From contig CM043966.1 in assembly GCA_014529385.2 (NCBI GenBank), positions 86,706,087-86,770,086 of the forward strand: 64,000 nt of DNA, read 5' to 3'. The DNA comes from Adiantum capillus-veneris. Lineage: Eukaryota; Streptophyta; Polypodiopsida; Polypodiales; Pteridaceae. Below the pieces are notes generated by a model. The model had not been told where the DNA came from. It saw only the letters and a program-made list of their open reading frames with translations, and searched no databases. Every line of letters starts with the position of its first letter. Position 1 is the stretch's first letter. Below, piece after piece: positions 45,484-56,515 of this stretch. Position numbers and translations under genes: made by a program.

Positions 45484-45834
45484 GTTATGTGCCTGGAAGC
45501 ACTCGTGTAAGTTATGTAGCTATGGTAGGTGATATTTCATCCTGCAAAGTCTGCATCAAACTGGTGGTACGTCATAGAGGTAGCCCCTTGTAGTGCACAG
45601 ATGTATGAGGGCTACCATGTGCCAATCACAGTGGCATCAATGGAGGAGATCGGAGAGGATGCTCAGTCAAAAGCTATTGAGGTGGTGCCAGACGAGCATC
45701 AAGCTGCTACTCTCTATGGGGTGCATGTAGAGGATCTACAAAATGAAATGGAGGACATCTACCTAAACGGAGAGCTCTATATAGACATAGGGAGTTATGC
45801 TGAGCTATGCGAGGATGAGAGAGAGACCTCTTAA
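45484..45834 (+). pseudogene. tail of the CACTA transposase gene (DUF4216-like)
   Basis: A FHPAKSASNWWYVIEVAP stretch near 45535 resembles the region of DUF4216 that follows tnp2 in plant CACTA proteins (a hydrophobic WYV-x-V-x-P core). An acidic end (EDIYLNGELYIDIGSY...EDERETS) closes with a stop at 45834. The match is short, so treat as tentative. Confidence 0.4.
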
Positions 45835-46108
45835 AGCCATAAACATTGTATTTGAACAATTTGGCTCCGTTTTATAATGTATATTGTATTCATGTGGCTT
45901 TTTGTCCATTCTTGTCTATATGCTATACTTGAGAAATTTAAATTGTGTTTAATCGTCATTGCTTCCACTCCAAGTCGAAGGAGTCCTCAAAGGGCAGGCA
46001 GATCTTGCTCTTTTAACAAAGAACCAGGAAGCGTGCATTGCTACTCGCTAAGGTTTAATTTGAAGATGTCTTGAACTCGTCGCACGAATCCCTCCCCCTT
46101 TATGAGTC

Positions 46109-46111
<3 letters not shown>

Positions 46112-46168
<57 letters not shown>
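46112..46168. repeat. (GT)n microsatellite
   Basis: Uninterrupted GT repeat inside the CACTA element, between its two genes. Confidence 0.97.
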
Positions 46169-46171
<3 letters not shown>

Positions 46172-46272
46172 CACAAGAATCTCTCCCTCTATTATCTATA
46201 GTATAGATTATAACTTGTCCATATTTTTTTCTCCATTCAATATTTTAAATGTTCGTGTGTTTAATGCAGGTA

Positions 46273-47612
46273 TGGATGATGATGATTTTCTTTCTTCTTT
46301 GTCACCCTAGCAGACGAGGTGGTACGAGGAGCGTCATCACTCTGGAGCACCATCACGTCACTCCACTCCTTCAGCGTCTCCCTCTATTTTGAAGCATTCA
46401 GCACGCTCCGAAGCTTCGGTGTGAATGAGACGATCTTCACACTCTTTTAGGCACTGACGCTCTAGTGGTGGCAGTGGCGGTTGTTGTGGGGATGTTGCCG
46501 TTGATGCCTCGACACCACCTCGTGTCCGACGAGGCTCCTTACCTTTCCCTTCTTTGTCCGTCCCTACACCTGCCACGGCATCGCCATCTATGCCAGGTTT
46601 TGCGCGGCTATCGACCGTTCCTGGCTACACACCACTAGCTACTCCTCCGGGAGTCACCCCAATCGACACTCCTCGCTTCGGGGCCCAGACTCCAGTGGAG
46701 ACACTTGACGTCCGTACCTCCATCGAGATGCCACTAGAGAGACACCACTCGAGACCCCTGTCGAGACACCCAAGTTCACGCGTCACAGGTGAGAGGGATG
46801 GCCGTACTCGGTCAACATCAGCGACGGGATCATCTTGGATGACGAAGGCAAGAGGTGATCTTGCGCATGCGCAGTCTTTGCTCTTAGGTGTTTCGACACT
46901 CATACTAAACACCTAGAGTGAAGTGCCAAATGAATTAAAAGACAGAGGCATCAGCATACTGCATGACGAGTTTCCCGTGTCAAATCGGGATGAGAGCTTC
47001 AATAAAGACCCGATGAAGATTCGAATGCACGAATATTGCAAGCACAAGTGTTCTGAAGTACAAAAAGCAATAAAGCATGGGTGAAACAGACCTGATTGGC
47101 TTGCCAAAGAAGATTGGAAGAATGCAAAGCGAGCAACACGCAAAAATCCTGACAAGTGGAAGCAACAAAGAGAGGCAGCCAAGACGCGAGTAGAGGTAGG
47201 GAGCTCGCACCACTTGGGATGCGGCGAGTGGACATCATTTGAGGCTGATTTTGTAAGTGTTTTTGCATGATCTTTAGGTTTGGTAGTTACGTCTATTTGT
47301 ACTTTTAAATTCTAACAGAATATATTCTTTGTATGTTTTGAACAGTGGTCTTGACAAGACGTGACCCCACACCATACGAGCGCGAGTACGCAAACAGAAA
47401 GGGCTTAAACACGCTATTGGACATTCTCAATTCTTGCGGCGGCATGGTTAGCATTTCACTTTACTCGAGTATTTTACATTTATTGTATTTTATTGATGAG
47501 CTAAGAAAATAGATTGTATTGTAATTATATGTTTATACTTACATGAAGTCTTATTGTTTTTTTGCAGAATTCGACAGATACGCCGCTTGGACGCGATGAG
47601 ACGTCTGATTAG
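46273..47612 (+). pseudogene. CACTA second ORF (accessory/transposase_24-like)
   Basis: Begins with acidic MDDDDFLSSLSP (46272), then a Ser/Thr/Pro-rich region (about 46320-46900), then PVSNRDESFNKDPMKIRMHE (about 46975) and, after a TGA, RPDWLAKEDWKNAKRATRK and SHHLGCGEWTSFEADF (about 47100-47245), then RRDPTPYEREYANRKG (about 47355-47410) and a last exon GRDETSD ending at 47612. The W-x-x-D-W...H-x-G layout followed by RDPTP resembles the second protein of plant CACTA elements (Transposase_24/Ptta type), thought to bind subterminal repeats. Introns are likely at 47253-47345 and 47446-47566. Confidence 0.6.
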
Positions 47613-47975
47613 ACGACGTCAGTCTAGCTGTAGCAAGATAGCATTAGTTTTCTTTTGTCATAACATGTATAATGAGATGACGTATATACATCTTTTTGTA
47701 ACTATTGAAAAACGATGTATTTTCTGAATAATGACAATTGTGTTGTAACTATTACATTTACAAAGCTTAACAATCAAGTGATTTTGCCTATGATGTCTAT
47801 AATTGTCATTAACTTTCGTCAATTCACTTTCGTCCAATTACTTTTGTCAATTTTGCATCTTTATTCTGCAAACAATACTATGCATGATGGAGTTAATGTT
47901 TATATTGTCTTGCGGGTGACTACTTTGGGTCTATACCTTGCACTTTCTTTCAAAAGGTGAATCTGTGCTTATCTT

Positions 47976-48110
47976 GGATTCATTTAGGTATACTTTATTC
48001 TGGAAACATTCAATATGGTTGATGGGTGGCAAGGCATTAGATTCATTTGGGTATACTTTATTCTAGAAACATTCAATATGGTTGATAGGTGGCAGGGCAT
48101 TCAATGCATT
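47976..48110. repeat. ~67-bp tandem duplication
   Basis: TTCATTTAGGTATACTTTAT...GGTTGATGGGTGGCAAGGCA recurs immediately with few changes, just before the right subterminal region. Confidence 0.88.
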
Positions 48111-48124
48111 GTCACCCAGAAAAT

Positions 48125-48382
48125 GTTACTCTCGGGCGTCGCTATAAGTGTCTCTATATAAGGTTATGCAACATCGTTATAAAGCGTCGCTATAGAGGAA
48201 CAACAATTGTCGCAATAATCGTTATTATGGGCGTCGCTATATAGCGACGACTATAGCAACGATTATAGTGACATTCCCATAGCGATGCTTGTAGCGACGG
48301 TCTTAGCGACGCCGGGGAGTAAAAAAACCCAATGTATTTCCGTCGCTAAAAGCGTCACAAGTGCACACAACCTCTTGTAGTG
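48125..48382. repeat. CACTA right subterminal repeats and terminus
   Basis: At least ten copies of GCGTCGCTAT/ATAGCGACG-type motifs in both orientations, some forming palindromes (CGTCGCTATATAGCGACG), then the terminal inverted repeat ending 48382. Confidence 0.9.
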
Positions 48383-48385
48383 ACA

Positions 48386-48518
48386 TAGCTTAGTCGTGAA
48401 TTGATTAGAGGGTAGAAAAATCTAATGAAAATGCTAATTATAATTAAAGATTGATAATCATACTAACACAAAAGCATGGTAATAACCTGAGCTAGCACAC
48501 CATAGCTCTAATACCACT
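48386..48518 (-). other. leader of a minus-strand LTR element
   Basis: Non-coding sequence between the CACTA end and an LTR. On the minus strand TGGTATTAGAGC (48516-48505) follows the LTR after two bases and matches the initiator-Met tRNA primer site at all but one position. Confidence 0.55.
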
Positions 48519-48935
48519 TGTTGAGAATGGGATCGTGCTAGCTAGGGTGGATGAAAGAGAAACATAGTGCAAGTGTGTGAATGTGTGTGTAAGCAAAATT
48601 ATCACTCAAGTGAATTACGTTCCAAGATAGAATAAGCTTGGACTCATAAACACAATCTTGAGTATTGACTTAGCTTAGCACAGGCTCACCATAGACAAGC
48701 ATGTAGTGCAAACTTGAATTGTGTTATTTATTCATGAAAGTGAGCTTTAAGTAGCTCTACAGCTTGACTCCATTACATGTGGAATAATTCATCCTCTTTT
48801 CTCCTTGACTCACACTTTAGGACAAAGGTCACACTTTACAAACCCTTTATCCCAACGTTTTCCTCCTCAAATATGTTTTGCACTAGGTTGACAACCGAAA
48901 CTCCTTGCTCCCTTCGACTATGACAATATGTAACA
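48519..48935 (-). repeat. LTR of a minus-strand retroelement (417 bp)
   Basis: On the minus strand it begins TGTTACATATTGTC and ends CCATTCTCAACA, then a primer site. An AATAAA polyadenylation-like signal lies near 48730 (minus). A G/A-rich run (GAGAGGGAGGGGGGG, 48936-48950) stands on its outer side, resembling a polypurine tract. Confidence 0.6.
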
Positions 48936-48939
48936 CCCC

Positions 48940-48987
<48 letters not shown>

Positions 48988-49968
48988 TTCGATGGATGTT
49001 CTATAGCAACGCCCACCAAGTAAGACTAGTTAGTTACGCTAGATGTCATAGTTAACCTTGACTTTGCAAAGTGCACTAATTAGATATTATTGGAGAGAGC
49101 AAATATGACAAGTTCCATGGTAGAACATTACGCATGCAAAAAGTGCAATTCAAGCATGTCAACTTGAATAATTGCGTATAAGACTGACTACAAGCAACAT
49201 GACTATGGATTTTTTTCATTAGAGAAGAAATTTAACACTATAGTTAAAGCGAGTGTATCTGCAATATTCACAAGATATATGAAAATCTTGTGTAGGCATC
49301 ATCATTGATTTCTCTCAAACCAAGAAGCTAAGTGTTTTATTCAGTGTACTTGATTGTTTACATTGTATGACATTACCACGCTCGTATTATGGAAAACCCA
49401 ACCAAAAATAAAAAGCACCGAGCTTACACGTATATGCACAGTGTTGACCTGAATTCTACACTTTCTAGCCCTCTGCCATTGTGTGGCTCCTTACCTCCTC
49501 CTTTCCTTGGCAAGGGCAGAGGATGTGATGTGTGACAACATCCCAAAATTTTGAGTTCTTGTTGGGGATAGCCTTTTCTTCCTTGGGAGCTAAAGGCTCT
49601 TACTTTTGTTTATCTACAAGGTAATCTGTGATCAAAAGGCTCCAACAATAGAAACAATAATTACGAAGGTTTCTCTAAAGAACTTAAAGAATACAAGATA
49701 CGTCCAAATTGTTCAATGCCAAAAATCCCCTTAGCACTGCATAGAGGGCAACGAGGAATTTCAAACTCTAAGTAAAACTTTTCGAGCAATCATAAAACCG
49801 AGTAAAATCTAACGAAATGCATACAAAGAACAAACTATAAAAGGTAACACCTAGCATACCAAACATATTAATTATATATCATTGTCCTTAAACACGTCTA
49901 GCATTCCTCTTCAACACCTCAAGCGTCATCTCAAACGTTAAGTACCTATTTTGTCTTGAGGTTATGTC

Positions 49969-49994
49969 GGGAGGGAGGGAGGGAGGGAGGGAGA
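49969..49994 (+). repeat. (GGGA)n tract, G-quadruplex-prone
   Basis: Six consecutive GGG runs separated by single A, fitting the G-quadruplex pattern. Confidence 0.9.
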
Positions 49995-50157
49995 TTTTCT
50001 TAGTGCACACTATTATGGCAAGTGCTTATACGAAGAGCTTGCTATTCTTTTAATTATTTTTGGCAAAGAATGCTTGGTTTTGGGAGGAGGGAGAAGAAAT
50101 AGATTTTGCACTGACCTATTGGTAGGTTGGATTCAACATAAACTGAATTGAGATTAC

Positions 50158-50210
50158 CTCTCTCTCTCTCTCTCTCTCTCCCCTCCCCCCCCCCCCCCCC
50201 CCCCCCCCCC
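50158..50210. repeat. (CT)n followed by a 26-base C run
   Basis: CT repeats change to CCCT and then 26 consecutive C (50185-50210). Long homopolymers of this kind are also common assembly weak points. Confidence 0.95.
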
Positions 50211-51396
50211 AAACAAAAAAAACAAAATAGTAAGAATTTAAAAATTAAATAGCATGATATAAGGTAGCTCCACATCAATTGCCCACCATTTTAAATAAAT
50301 CTGACCTATCTCTAGCAGCGTCTCGTAGCCACCTTTGCACACACTTTGCTTAGTCATCCCACCTCTAGTTTGTTCCACTCAGCTTGCCTTTGTTGTTCCG
50401 CTCAAGAGTCGCTCTTGGATCACCATCCATGATCATGATCGCTAGTCCAATTGGTAGTAGGCGTTGCTCACTAGACACCGCATCTCAAAAACTTTGATCG
50501 GACTTGCACTAGCACCCCAATGACCTCTTGTTTTGCATGGCTTTTCCTAACATGGCTATGGATCTAGCCCTTGTCACGTTTAGCGCTTTATTCAACATTG
50601 AGTTCACTAAGTAGTCCTAAGTCCCGTCCAATGGTCCTCAAGACTCCCATGACAGAGCAAGCCGTGGAGAGGAAATATGTGTAAAGAGAATCTATCGCAA
50701 GCCCAAGTTAGACATATCGACAGTAGCATGCTACATAGGGCAACCATTGAAAGAGAAGAGTGGGTTGGTGATGAGCAGCAAGATGGCAAGCAACTTAGTG
50801 AGCTTGACAAAAGCGGAGGAGAAGGCTTGGAAGAAGGCAGCATGTGACCATCCTTTCTACATAACCTTTGAAAGGTCCACGTAGCGCACTCTAACTGTGA
50901 TTGGCAATGTCCATTAACAACGCGTCCACATCACCTTCAACAATGAGAAGGACAGAATTGGTTTTACGCCAAATTCCGGCTAACATATACAGATTGATGT
51001 GGTATATATGCAAGATGATGTGAGTGTTTGAATTGAAAGGGTTGTCGTAGACGTAGTTCTCAAAAAAAAAAACTCTAACAAAACCACTCTAAACCGGTCT
51101 GCGCCAACGTGGACTGGTTCAAACAAGATTTAGGAGGGTCTCTATATTAGGCTAGAAGGGTTGGCGACGAGTAGCGAGATGACAAGCTTCTTAGGTCAAG
51201 TCGCGATCTGTGAGACCCAAGTTAGGCGACCATTGAAAGAGAATAGTGGGTTGGTGATTAGCAGCAAGATCCCAAGTAGCTTGTCTGATCATGTTGTAGT
51301 AGTTCTCAACAAAAAATCCAAAACCACAATCCGCACCGGGGCGGACTGGAGACAGGGTTTAGAAGGGTGATCTCTAAGGTCTTTTTGATGCACGGG

Positions 51397-51398
<2 letters not shown>

Positions 51399-51444
<46 letters not shown>
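51399..51444. repeat. (GA)n microsatellite
   Basis: Uninterrupted GA repeat. Confidence 0.97.
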
Positions 51445-51447
<3 letters not shown>

Positions 51448-51642
51448 TTTTTGGTGACCTTGTGAACCGAGATGGACACGTGTACAAGAAGCTTTGGTAA
51501 GAGCAAGAACAAGTCGCCCACTCTGTGCCATAGACATGGGCGTACCACCTTCCATATCCAGAAGAGTCGGTGTGCTGCTCATGTCTATCACAAGAAGTTT
51601 TGGACAAATTCTCACAATATTTCCCACATTGTGACTTACCTC

Positions 51643-51795
51643 AACATCATGAGCTTCTGTGAGGGAAGCACCGCATACCTAGCTAGGTTTGGGGGCAACG
51701 GACTGCCGGCCCGATGGGGGGGGGCGGGGGTTCCCTACCCCCCAATCGTACCTAGCTAGGTATGTGGTGCCTCTCGAACAGAAGCTCATGATGTT
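51643..51795. mobile_element. small foldback (MITE-like) element, copy 2
   Basis: AACATCATGAGCTTCTG at the left is matched by CAGAAGCTCATGATGTT at the right, and pairing extends inward through GCACCGCATACCTAGCTAGGT with a few mismatches (about 45-bp arms). The loop is very G/C-rich, with a G10-type run opposite a C6 run. Shares arm words with 4430-4625. Confidence 0.7.
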
Positions 51796-51871
51796 ATGCA
51801 TTGTATGGAAAACATTGAGAAAGACTCCGTTTTCCTACATGAGAAAATTTCTAAATCTTCTTGTGTGTATA

Positions 51872-51876
51872 TCTTG
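51872..51876 (+). repeat. target-site duplication TCTTG, left
   Basis: TCTTG directly before the 5' LTR; the identical TCTTG follows the 3' LTR at 57426-57430. Confidence 0.92.
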
Positions 51877-52064
51877 TGTTGGGGTATAAAGCCCAATGTG
51901 GTCGCCCAAGTGGGCGGGCCGCCAGGTATGTACACATATTCTTTTGTTAAAAGCTAATAAGAACTCACTATGCTCTACACATTACAGTAGAGCGAGTTCA
52001 CCATATCGTCATGCTCTTCTTCTCGCACTCTTTCTCGAGTCTCACTTCCGCTCGTACTCCTTCA
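51877..52064 (+). repeat. 5' LTR of copia family B
   Basis: TGTTGGGGTATAAAGCCC...CTCGTACTCCTTCA. A TATAAAG stands at bases 9-15, a possible promoter at the very start of the LTR. Confidence 0.95.
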
Positions 52065-52066
52065 AC

Positions 52067-52078
52067 TGGTATCAGAGC
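52067..52078 (+). promoter_or_regulatory. primer binding site, initiator-Met tRNA
   Basis: TGGTATCAGAGC two bases after the LTR, an exact match to the site used by most plant copia elements. Confidence 0.95.
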
Positions 52079-53161
52079 TCAGATCGAGGCTCGGGGCAGC
52101 ATTTGCAAGGAGCCAGAGTCACCTGCTCAGATTGGAGTGAGATTCGACAGGCGAAGACACGGCCCCAAATCCTGTGGAAAGCCCAAAGGGCTTGGTGTTC
52201 TCAGAATTTCATTCTGAGGTCATCTCAGCCACCGTTCGGCTTCGACAAAGTTCTGCGCAGGCCATTTTCGACTACGTGGTCTTGGCGGGTGCAGATCCGA
52301 CTCTGCAAATTTGGGGTTTCGGCCTACGACTGCAAGTGCTGAGGATATCTGCATTTCCAGAGTGCTGATTTGTGGCTATCTACACAACGAAGGACGGCTT
52401 ACAGTTCTTGGAGGCGTGTCACATACGACACGAGCACACCTACACACAGACTGAAGGCAACATCCACTAGTTCATCAGGTAGCTTGTGTTTGCTGCTTGA
52501 TATTCCAGATTTCATCCTGACATTGAGATACTTCCACATGGGATGTATTGTCAGAGATGATGTATGTCTGTTCAGGGTTTGTTGGCTGTGAGTCACGCAG
52601 CAAACAACCGCCGCAGCAGTTACAGCATACAGTGGGAAATTTGTGAATGTATGACTTTGTGGGAAGTCTATATATTGTCAGATTTACTGCAGCCTTTGTT
52701 GAGGGTCGAGTGAGGTTTTATTGAGCTGGGGGATTCTCGAATGTTGAGATCCTTTCGGTGATACAGGTCTTGGAGCGATCCCTCCAGCACCCTTAGATAG
52801 GTAGCTAGGATGTATTGACTGTGAGTTAGACAGTTGGGATTGCATCTTTGCTTTACTGCCGTTGAGGCATTGTCGCAGTCTATGCTTACAGGACAGTGAC
52901 AGGACAGTGAGAGACAGTACAGGTGTAGGACAGGTTTACCCACAGCTTACAGTGTTAGAGAGACAATGGTTTTTTGAGCTGGTTTTTGGTCTGTTTTTTA
53001 GTACACCAGAGCCATTTTAGAAAAGAGACTCTGCCAAAATTTCTACAGAATCTGAAGCTTTCTTGGTTCATTTGACATGTTGATATTGGTTCAGAGGTCA
53101 GTTTACAGGGGAAACTTTGCCGAATTTTTCCCATGAAAGTAAACTACTGTGAAGCATAGCT
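52079..53161 (+). other. long leader of copia family B
   Basis: About 1.1 kb lies between the primer site and the gag start, longer than usual for copia. No recognisable ORF; a minus-strand frame at 52668-52943 has no family match. Repeated ACAGTxACAGGACAGTGA words stand near 52880-52925. Confidence 0.7.
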
Positions 53162-54034
53162 ATGGCTGGATCACAGGACACTGCTCTTTACAATATCAAG
53201 AAGCTGGATGGAACCAATTTTCCATTGTGGAAGAAGCAGATTTGGCACGTGTTGGTACAAAAGAAGCAGATAAAACCTATAAAGCTCAAGGGGATAAAAC
53301 CAGAAGATATGGACGACGATGAATGGAGCGAAATGGATGAATTGGCACTTTCTACCATTATCCTGACTTTGGCAGAAAGCGTTTACTTAAATGTAGCAGA
53401 CGAGATGTCGGCTTATCAAGCATGGACAAAGCTGAGTGATCTTTATGAGAAGCAGAGTGCAGCTTCACAGGTATACTGGCTTAAGAAGCTTATTGACTTA
53501 AAGATGAAAGAAGGGACCCCTATGTCCAATCATCTGAATGAATTCAACACCATCTACAGTCAGTTGTCAGCTCAAGGTGTCAAGTTTGATAAACCTGTTA
53601 GAGCTATGTTCCTGTTGATCACATTGCCGAAAAGTTGGGACACTTTTCGCACAGCTTTGAGTAATTCTGCACCTCCAGATGGTTTGACCATAGCAGGTGT
53701 AGAAGGCAGTCTGCTTACTGAAGAAACCAACAGAAAGACAATGGACAAAGGAAAAGGAAAAGCCTTAGTTGTCAGGGGAAGTACCAAAGAAAAGTACAAA
53801 GGTGGAAAGAGGAATCAATCTCGTAGCAAGTCCCGCAGTGCTAAAGGCAAGAGTGACATAGAATGCTACCATTGTGGCAAGAAGGGTCACATGAAAAGAG
53901 ATTGCAGAGAATGGAAAGCAAAAAAAGGCAAAGAGAAAGCTGAAGACCATGGTGAGAAGAACAAGTCCTCAGTGAAGATTCAAGAAATAAATGTGACAAA
54001 CACTGTTGCAGAGGATGACAATCTAGTGTCATGA
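53162..54034 (+). CDS. copia family B gag (open, ends at an in-frame TGA)
   Basis: A 290-codon frame. KLDGTNFPLWKKQI at residues ~14-27 is the copia gag start motif, the middle (about 90-180: YEKQSAASQVYWLKKLIDLK, FNTIYSQLSAQGVKFD) is the UBN2-type gag domain, and CYHCGKKGHMKRDC near residue 240 is a CCHC RNA-binding knuckle. The frame ends at TGA 54032-54034, and pol continues in the same frame directly after it (DIYFLNN...). Most copia elements make one gag-pol protein, so the TGA, probably from CGA, separates gag from pol; chance readthrough is conceivable. Gag would form particles around the RNA in the cytoplasm. Confidence 0.93.
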   Translation: MAGSQDTALYNIKKLDGTNFPLWKKQIWHVLVQKKQIKPIKLKGIKPEDMDDDEWSEMDELALSTIILTLAESVYLNVADEMSAYQAWTKLSDLYEKQSAASQVYWLKKLIDLKMKEGTPMSNHLNEFNTIYSQLSAQGVKFDKPVRAMFLLITLPKSWDTFRTALSNSAPPDGLTIAGVEGSLLTEETNRKTMDKGKGKALVVRGSTKEKYKGGKRNQSRSKSRSAKGKSDIECYHCGKKGHMKRDCREWKAKKGKEKAEDHGEKNKSSVKIQEINVTNTVAEDDNLVS

Positions 54035-54046
54035 GACATCTACTTC

Positions 54047-56515
54047 TTGAATAATACAATGGACTTAGCTCTTTTTACAGCATCTGATGGAAATGCATTG
54101 AGTGACTGGATTATAGACTCAGGGGCATCACTTCATGTGTCTCCAAACAAGGAGTGGTTTACTTCTTATGTGACCACTAAAGATCATGTTCGGCTAGGCA
54201 ATGGGCAGACATGTGAGATCTTAGGTGTTGGAAATGTTCAATTGAAGTTTCAGAATGGCTCTTATTTCACGCTGAAGAATGTGAGACATGTTTCCGCAAT
54301 TACAAAGAGCTTGATCAGCACAAGTTTACTTGATGATGCTGGCTACGTCACCACTTTTGGACAGAACATGTGGAAGATATCCAAGCATTCTATGACAGTA
54401 GCACATGGAGTAAAGTCTGGCGGACTTTACATGATTTATGTATCAAATGTCTCTAAAAATGTAATCAATGTAATCGAGCAGCCGAACGTTTCTTTGTGGC
54501 ATAGCCGGTTAGGACATATGTCCAAGAAGGGAATGGAAATCTTGTCTCGTTCTGGTTATTTGTCTAGCTTGTCATTTAATGATTTTGAATTCTATGAACA
54601 TTGTCTATATGGTAAGCAAACACAGCAGCCACATAAGCATAGAAGCAGTAGAAGAGATACACAATTGGCACTTGTTCATAGTGATTTGTGTGGACCTATG
54701 CCTAACCTATCTCTAGGGGGAGCTTCTTACTTTATGACATTTATAGATGATTACTCGAGGCAAGTATGGGTTTACTTTCTCAAGCACAAGGATGAAGCGT
54801 TTATTGTTTTCAAAACGTTTGTGACACTTGTGGAGAATCATAGTGGCAAGAAGCTTAAATGCTTACGCACTGACAATGGTGGAGAGTATGTTTCAAAGGC
54901 CTTTCAAGACTTTTGTGAGTCAAAAGGTATAAAACGTGAACTTACTGCTCCTTACAATCCTCCTCAAAATGGTGTTGCTAAGAGGATGAATAGGACCATA
55001 CAAGAGAAGGTCAGAAGTATGTTGTCTAATGCACAGCTGCCAAATGGGTTTTGGGCTGAAGCTGTACCAACAGCTGTTCATCTTATAAATAGATCTCCTA
55101 GCAAGGTTTTGCAGAAGGATTTAGTGGCAGAGATGGTATGGTCAGGCAAGGTGCCCTCATACAAGCATCTCAGAGTCTTTGGCTGTGAGGCATATACTCA
55201 CGTTGCAAAGGAATTTAGGAACAAACTTGAGCCAAAGAGTAGAAAGTGCATCTTTCTAGGCTATGGTAATTCTGGTGAGATGGGGTACAGACTTTGGGAT
55301 CCCGAATCCAGAAAGGTTATCTGTAGCAATGATGTTCACTTTAATGAAGCCAAATATCATTCTAAACCAGAGAGGGTTGAGGAGATTAGAAGAGTTGTCT
55401 TCCAAGAAGATGGACCTGCACGTGCAAGACAAAATGTCAGGGCTCTAGAGGAGCAAGGACGGGATAGAGTGGAACCACAGGTTGTGGCTGAGCCTAAGCC
55501 ACCTATTGTGCGTAGATCTGGGCGTATCACGCGACCTCCTGATAGGTTTGTTCCATCTATGAACTATGTCGTGTTGACTGATTGCAATGAGCCTTCATGT
55601 TACAAGGAAGCAGTGCAAATGAAGGACTCCGAGAATTGGCAATTGGCCATGCAGTCAGAAATGACAGCTCTGCATAAAAACCAGACATGGAAGCTAGTTA
55701 AATTACCACAAGGCAAAAAGGCTCTACCTTGTAAATGGGTTTACAGGTATAAGATCACCGCTCAGGATAGTCAGCCAAAGTACAAAGCAAGGCTTGTTGC
55801 CAAGGGCTTTAAGCAAGAACAAGGCATTGACTTTGATGAAGTCTTCTCTCCGGTGGTCAAGATGACTACATTGAGATGCTTTCTTGCATTGGTTGCCATA
55901 TTAGATTTGGTGTTGCACCAAATGGATGTCAAGACAGCGTTCTTGCATGGTGATTTAGATGTGGAAATTTACATGCAACAGCCAGAAGGGTTTGTTGAGA
56001 AAGGCAAGGAAGATTGGGTATGCCAGTTGTTAAAGAGTCTTTATGGCTTAAAACAATCACCGACGGCATGGTACCATAAGTTCCACAAGTTTATGCTTTC
56101 TCAAGGCTACAAACGTAGTGAGTTCGATCACTGTCTATATACAAAGAAGGCCAAGGATGACAAACGGCTGATCCTTATTTTATACGTGGATGACATGTTG
56201 ATTGTTGACAAGCACTTGGAAGAAATTTCAGCTTTGAAGTCAAAGATGACAAAATCGTTTGACATGAAAGACATGGGTGAGGCGAGTCATATACTTGGTA
56301 TTCGCATTGAGAGAGACAGATCAAAGAAGTTGATTTGGTTATCTCAAACAGAGTATATTGACAAGGTTTTGCAACGTTTCAATATGGAGAAGGGAAAGGC
56401 ATTGAGTGTTCCATTGCCACCATATGTGAAAATAGCAAACAAGATTATCTTGTGTCTGAGGAAGAACAGGCTAAAATGGATAAGATTCCATATGCGTCTA
56501 CAGTGGGTATTTTGA
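54047..56515 (+). pseudogene. copia family B pol: protease, integrase, reverse transcriptase
   Basis: Protease DSGAS at residues 24-28. Integrase zinc part LWHSRLGHMS and FYEHCLYGK: the first Cys of the C-x-x-C pair is Tyr (residue 183, TAT). Integrase core D (IDDYSRQVWV), D (RTDNGGEY), but NGVAKRMNRT has Lys (AAG, 54980-54982, residue 312) where the catalytic Glu belongs. RT has KWVYRYKI, KARLVAKGFKQEQGIDFDEVFSPV, KSLYGLKQSPTAWYHK and catalytic YVDDML. After LPPYVK (about 56425) a frameshift sends the frame into a false tail; the true reading resumes in the next feature. The residue losses are G-to-A changes. Confidence 0.94.

Larger units (their letters stand above)
41998..48382 (+). mobile_element. 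CACTA (En/Spm-type) DNA transposon, 6.4 kb
   Basis: Starts CACTACAAGAGGTT and ends with its exact complement AACCTCTTGTAGTG-type sequence (last bases CCTCTTGTAGTG), giving inverted termini of about 14 bp, flanked by ACA on both sides (41995-41997 and 48383-48385), the 3-bp duplication typical of the group. Both ends carry subterminal repeats around TAGCGACG/CGTCGCTA. Inside are remnants of a tnp2-type transposase and a second ORF on the plus strand. All lines of evidence agree; coding lesions suggest it is no longer autonomous. Confidence 0.95.
48936..51642. other. no gene recognised; simple repeats
   Basis: CT tract at 48946-48984, a GGGA run at 49969-49994, CT plus C26 at 50158-50210, and GA at 51399-51444. 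A motif encoding RxPLKExSGLVxSSK recurs near 50740 and 51225, marking an old local duplication of non-identified sequence. Confidence 0.55.

Noticed and set aside
50607-50843. Ser/Pro/Leu-rich minus-strand frame
   Set aside because: Low-complexity translation opposite a locally repeated sequence; no domain or context.
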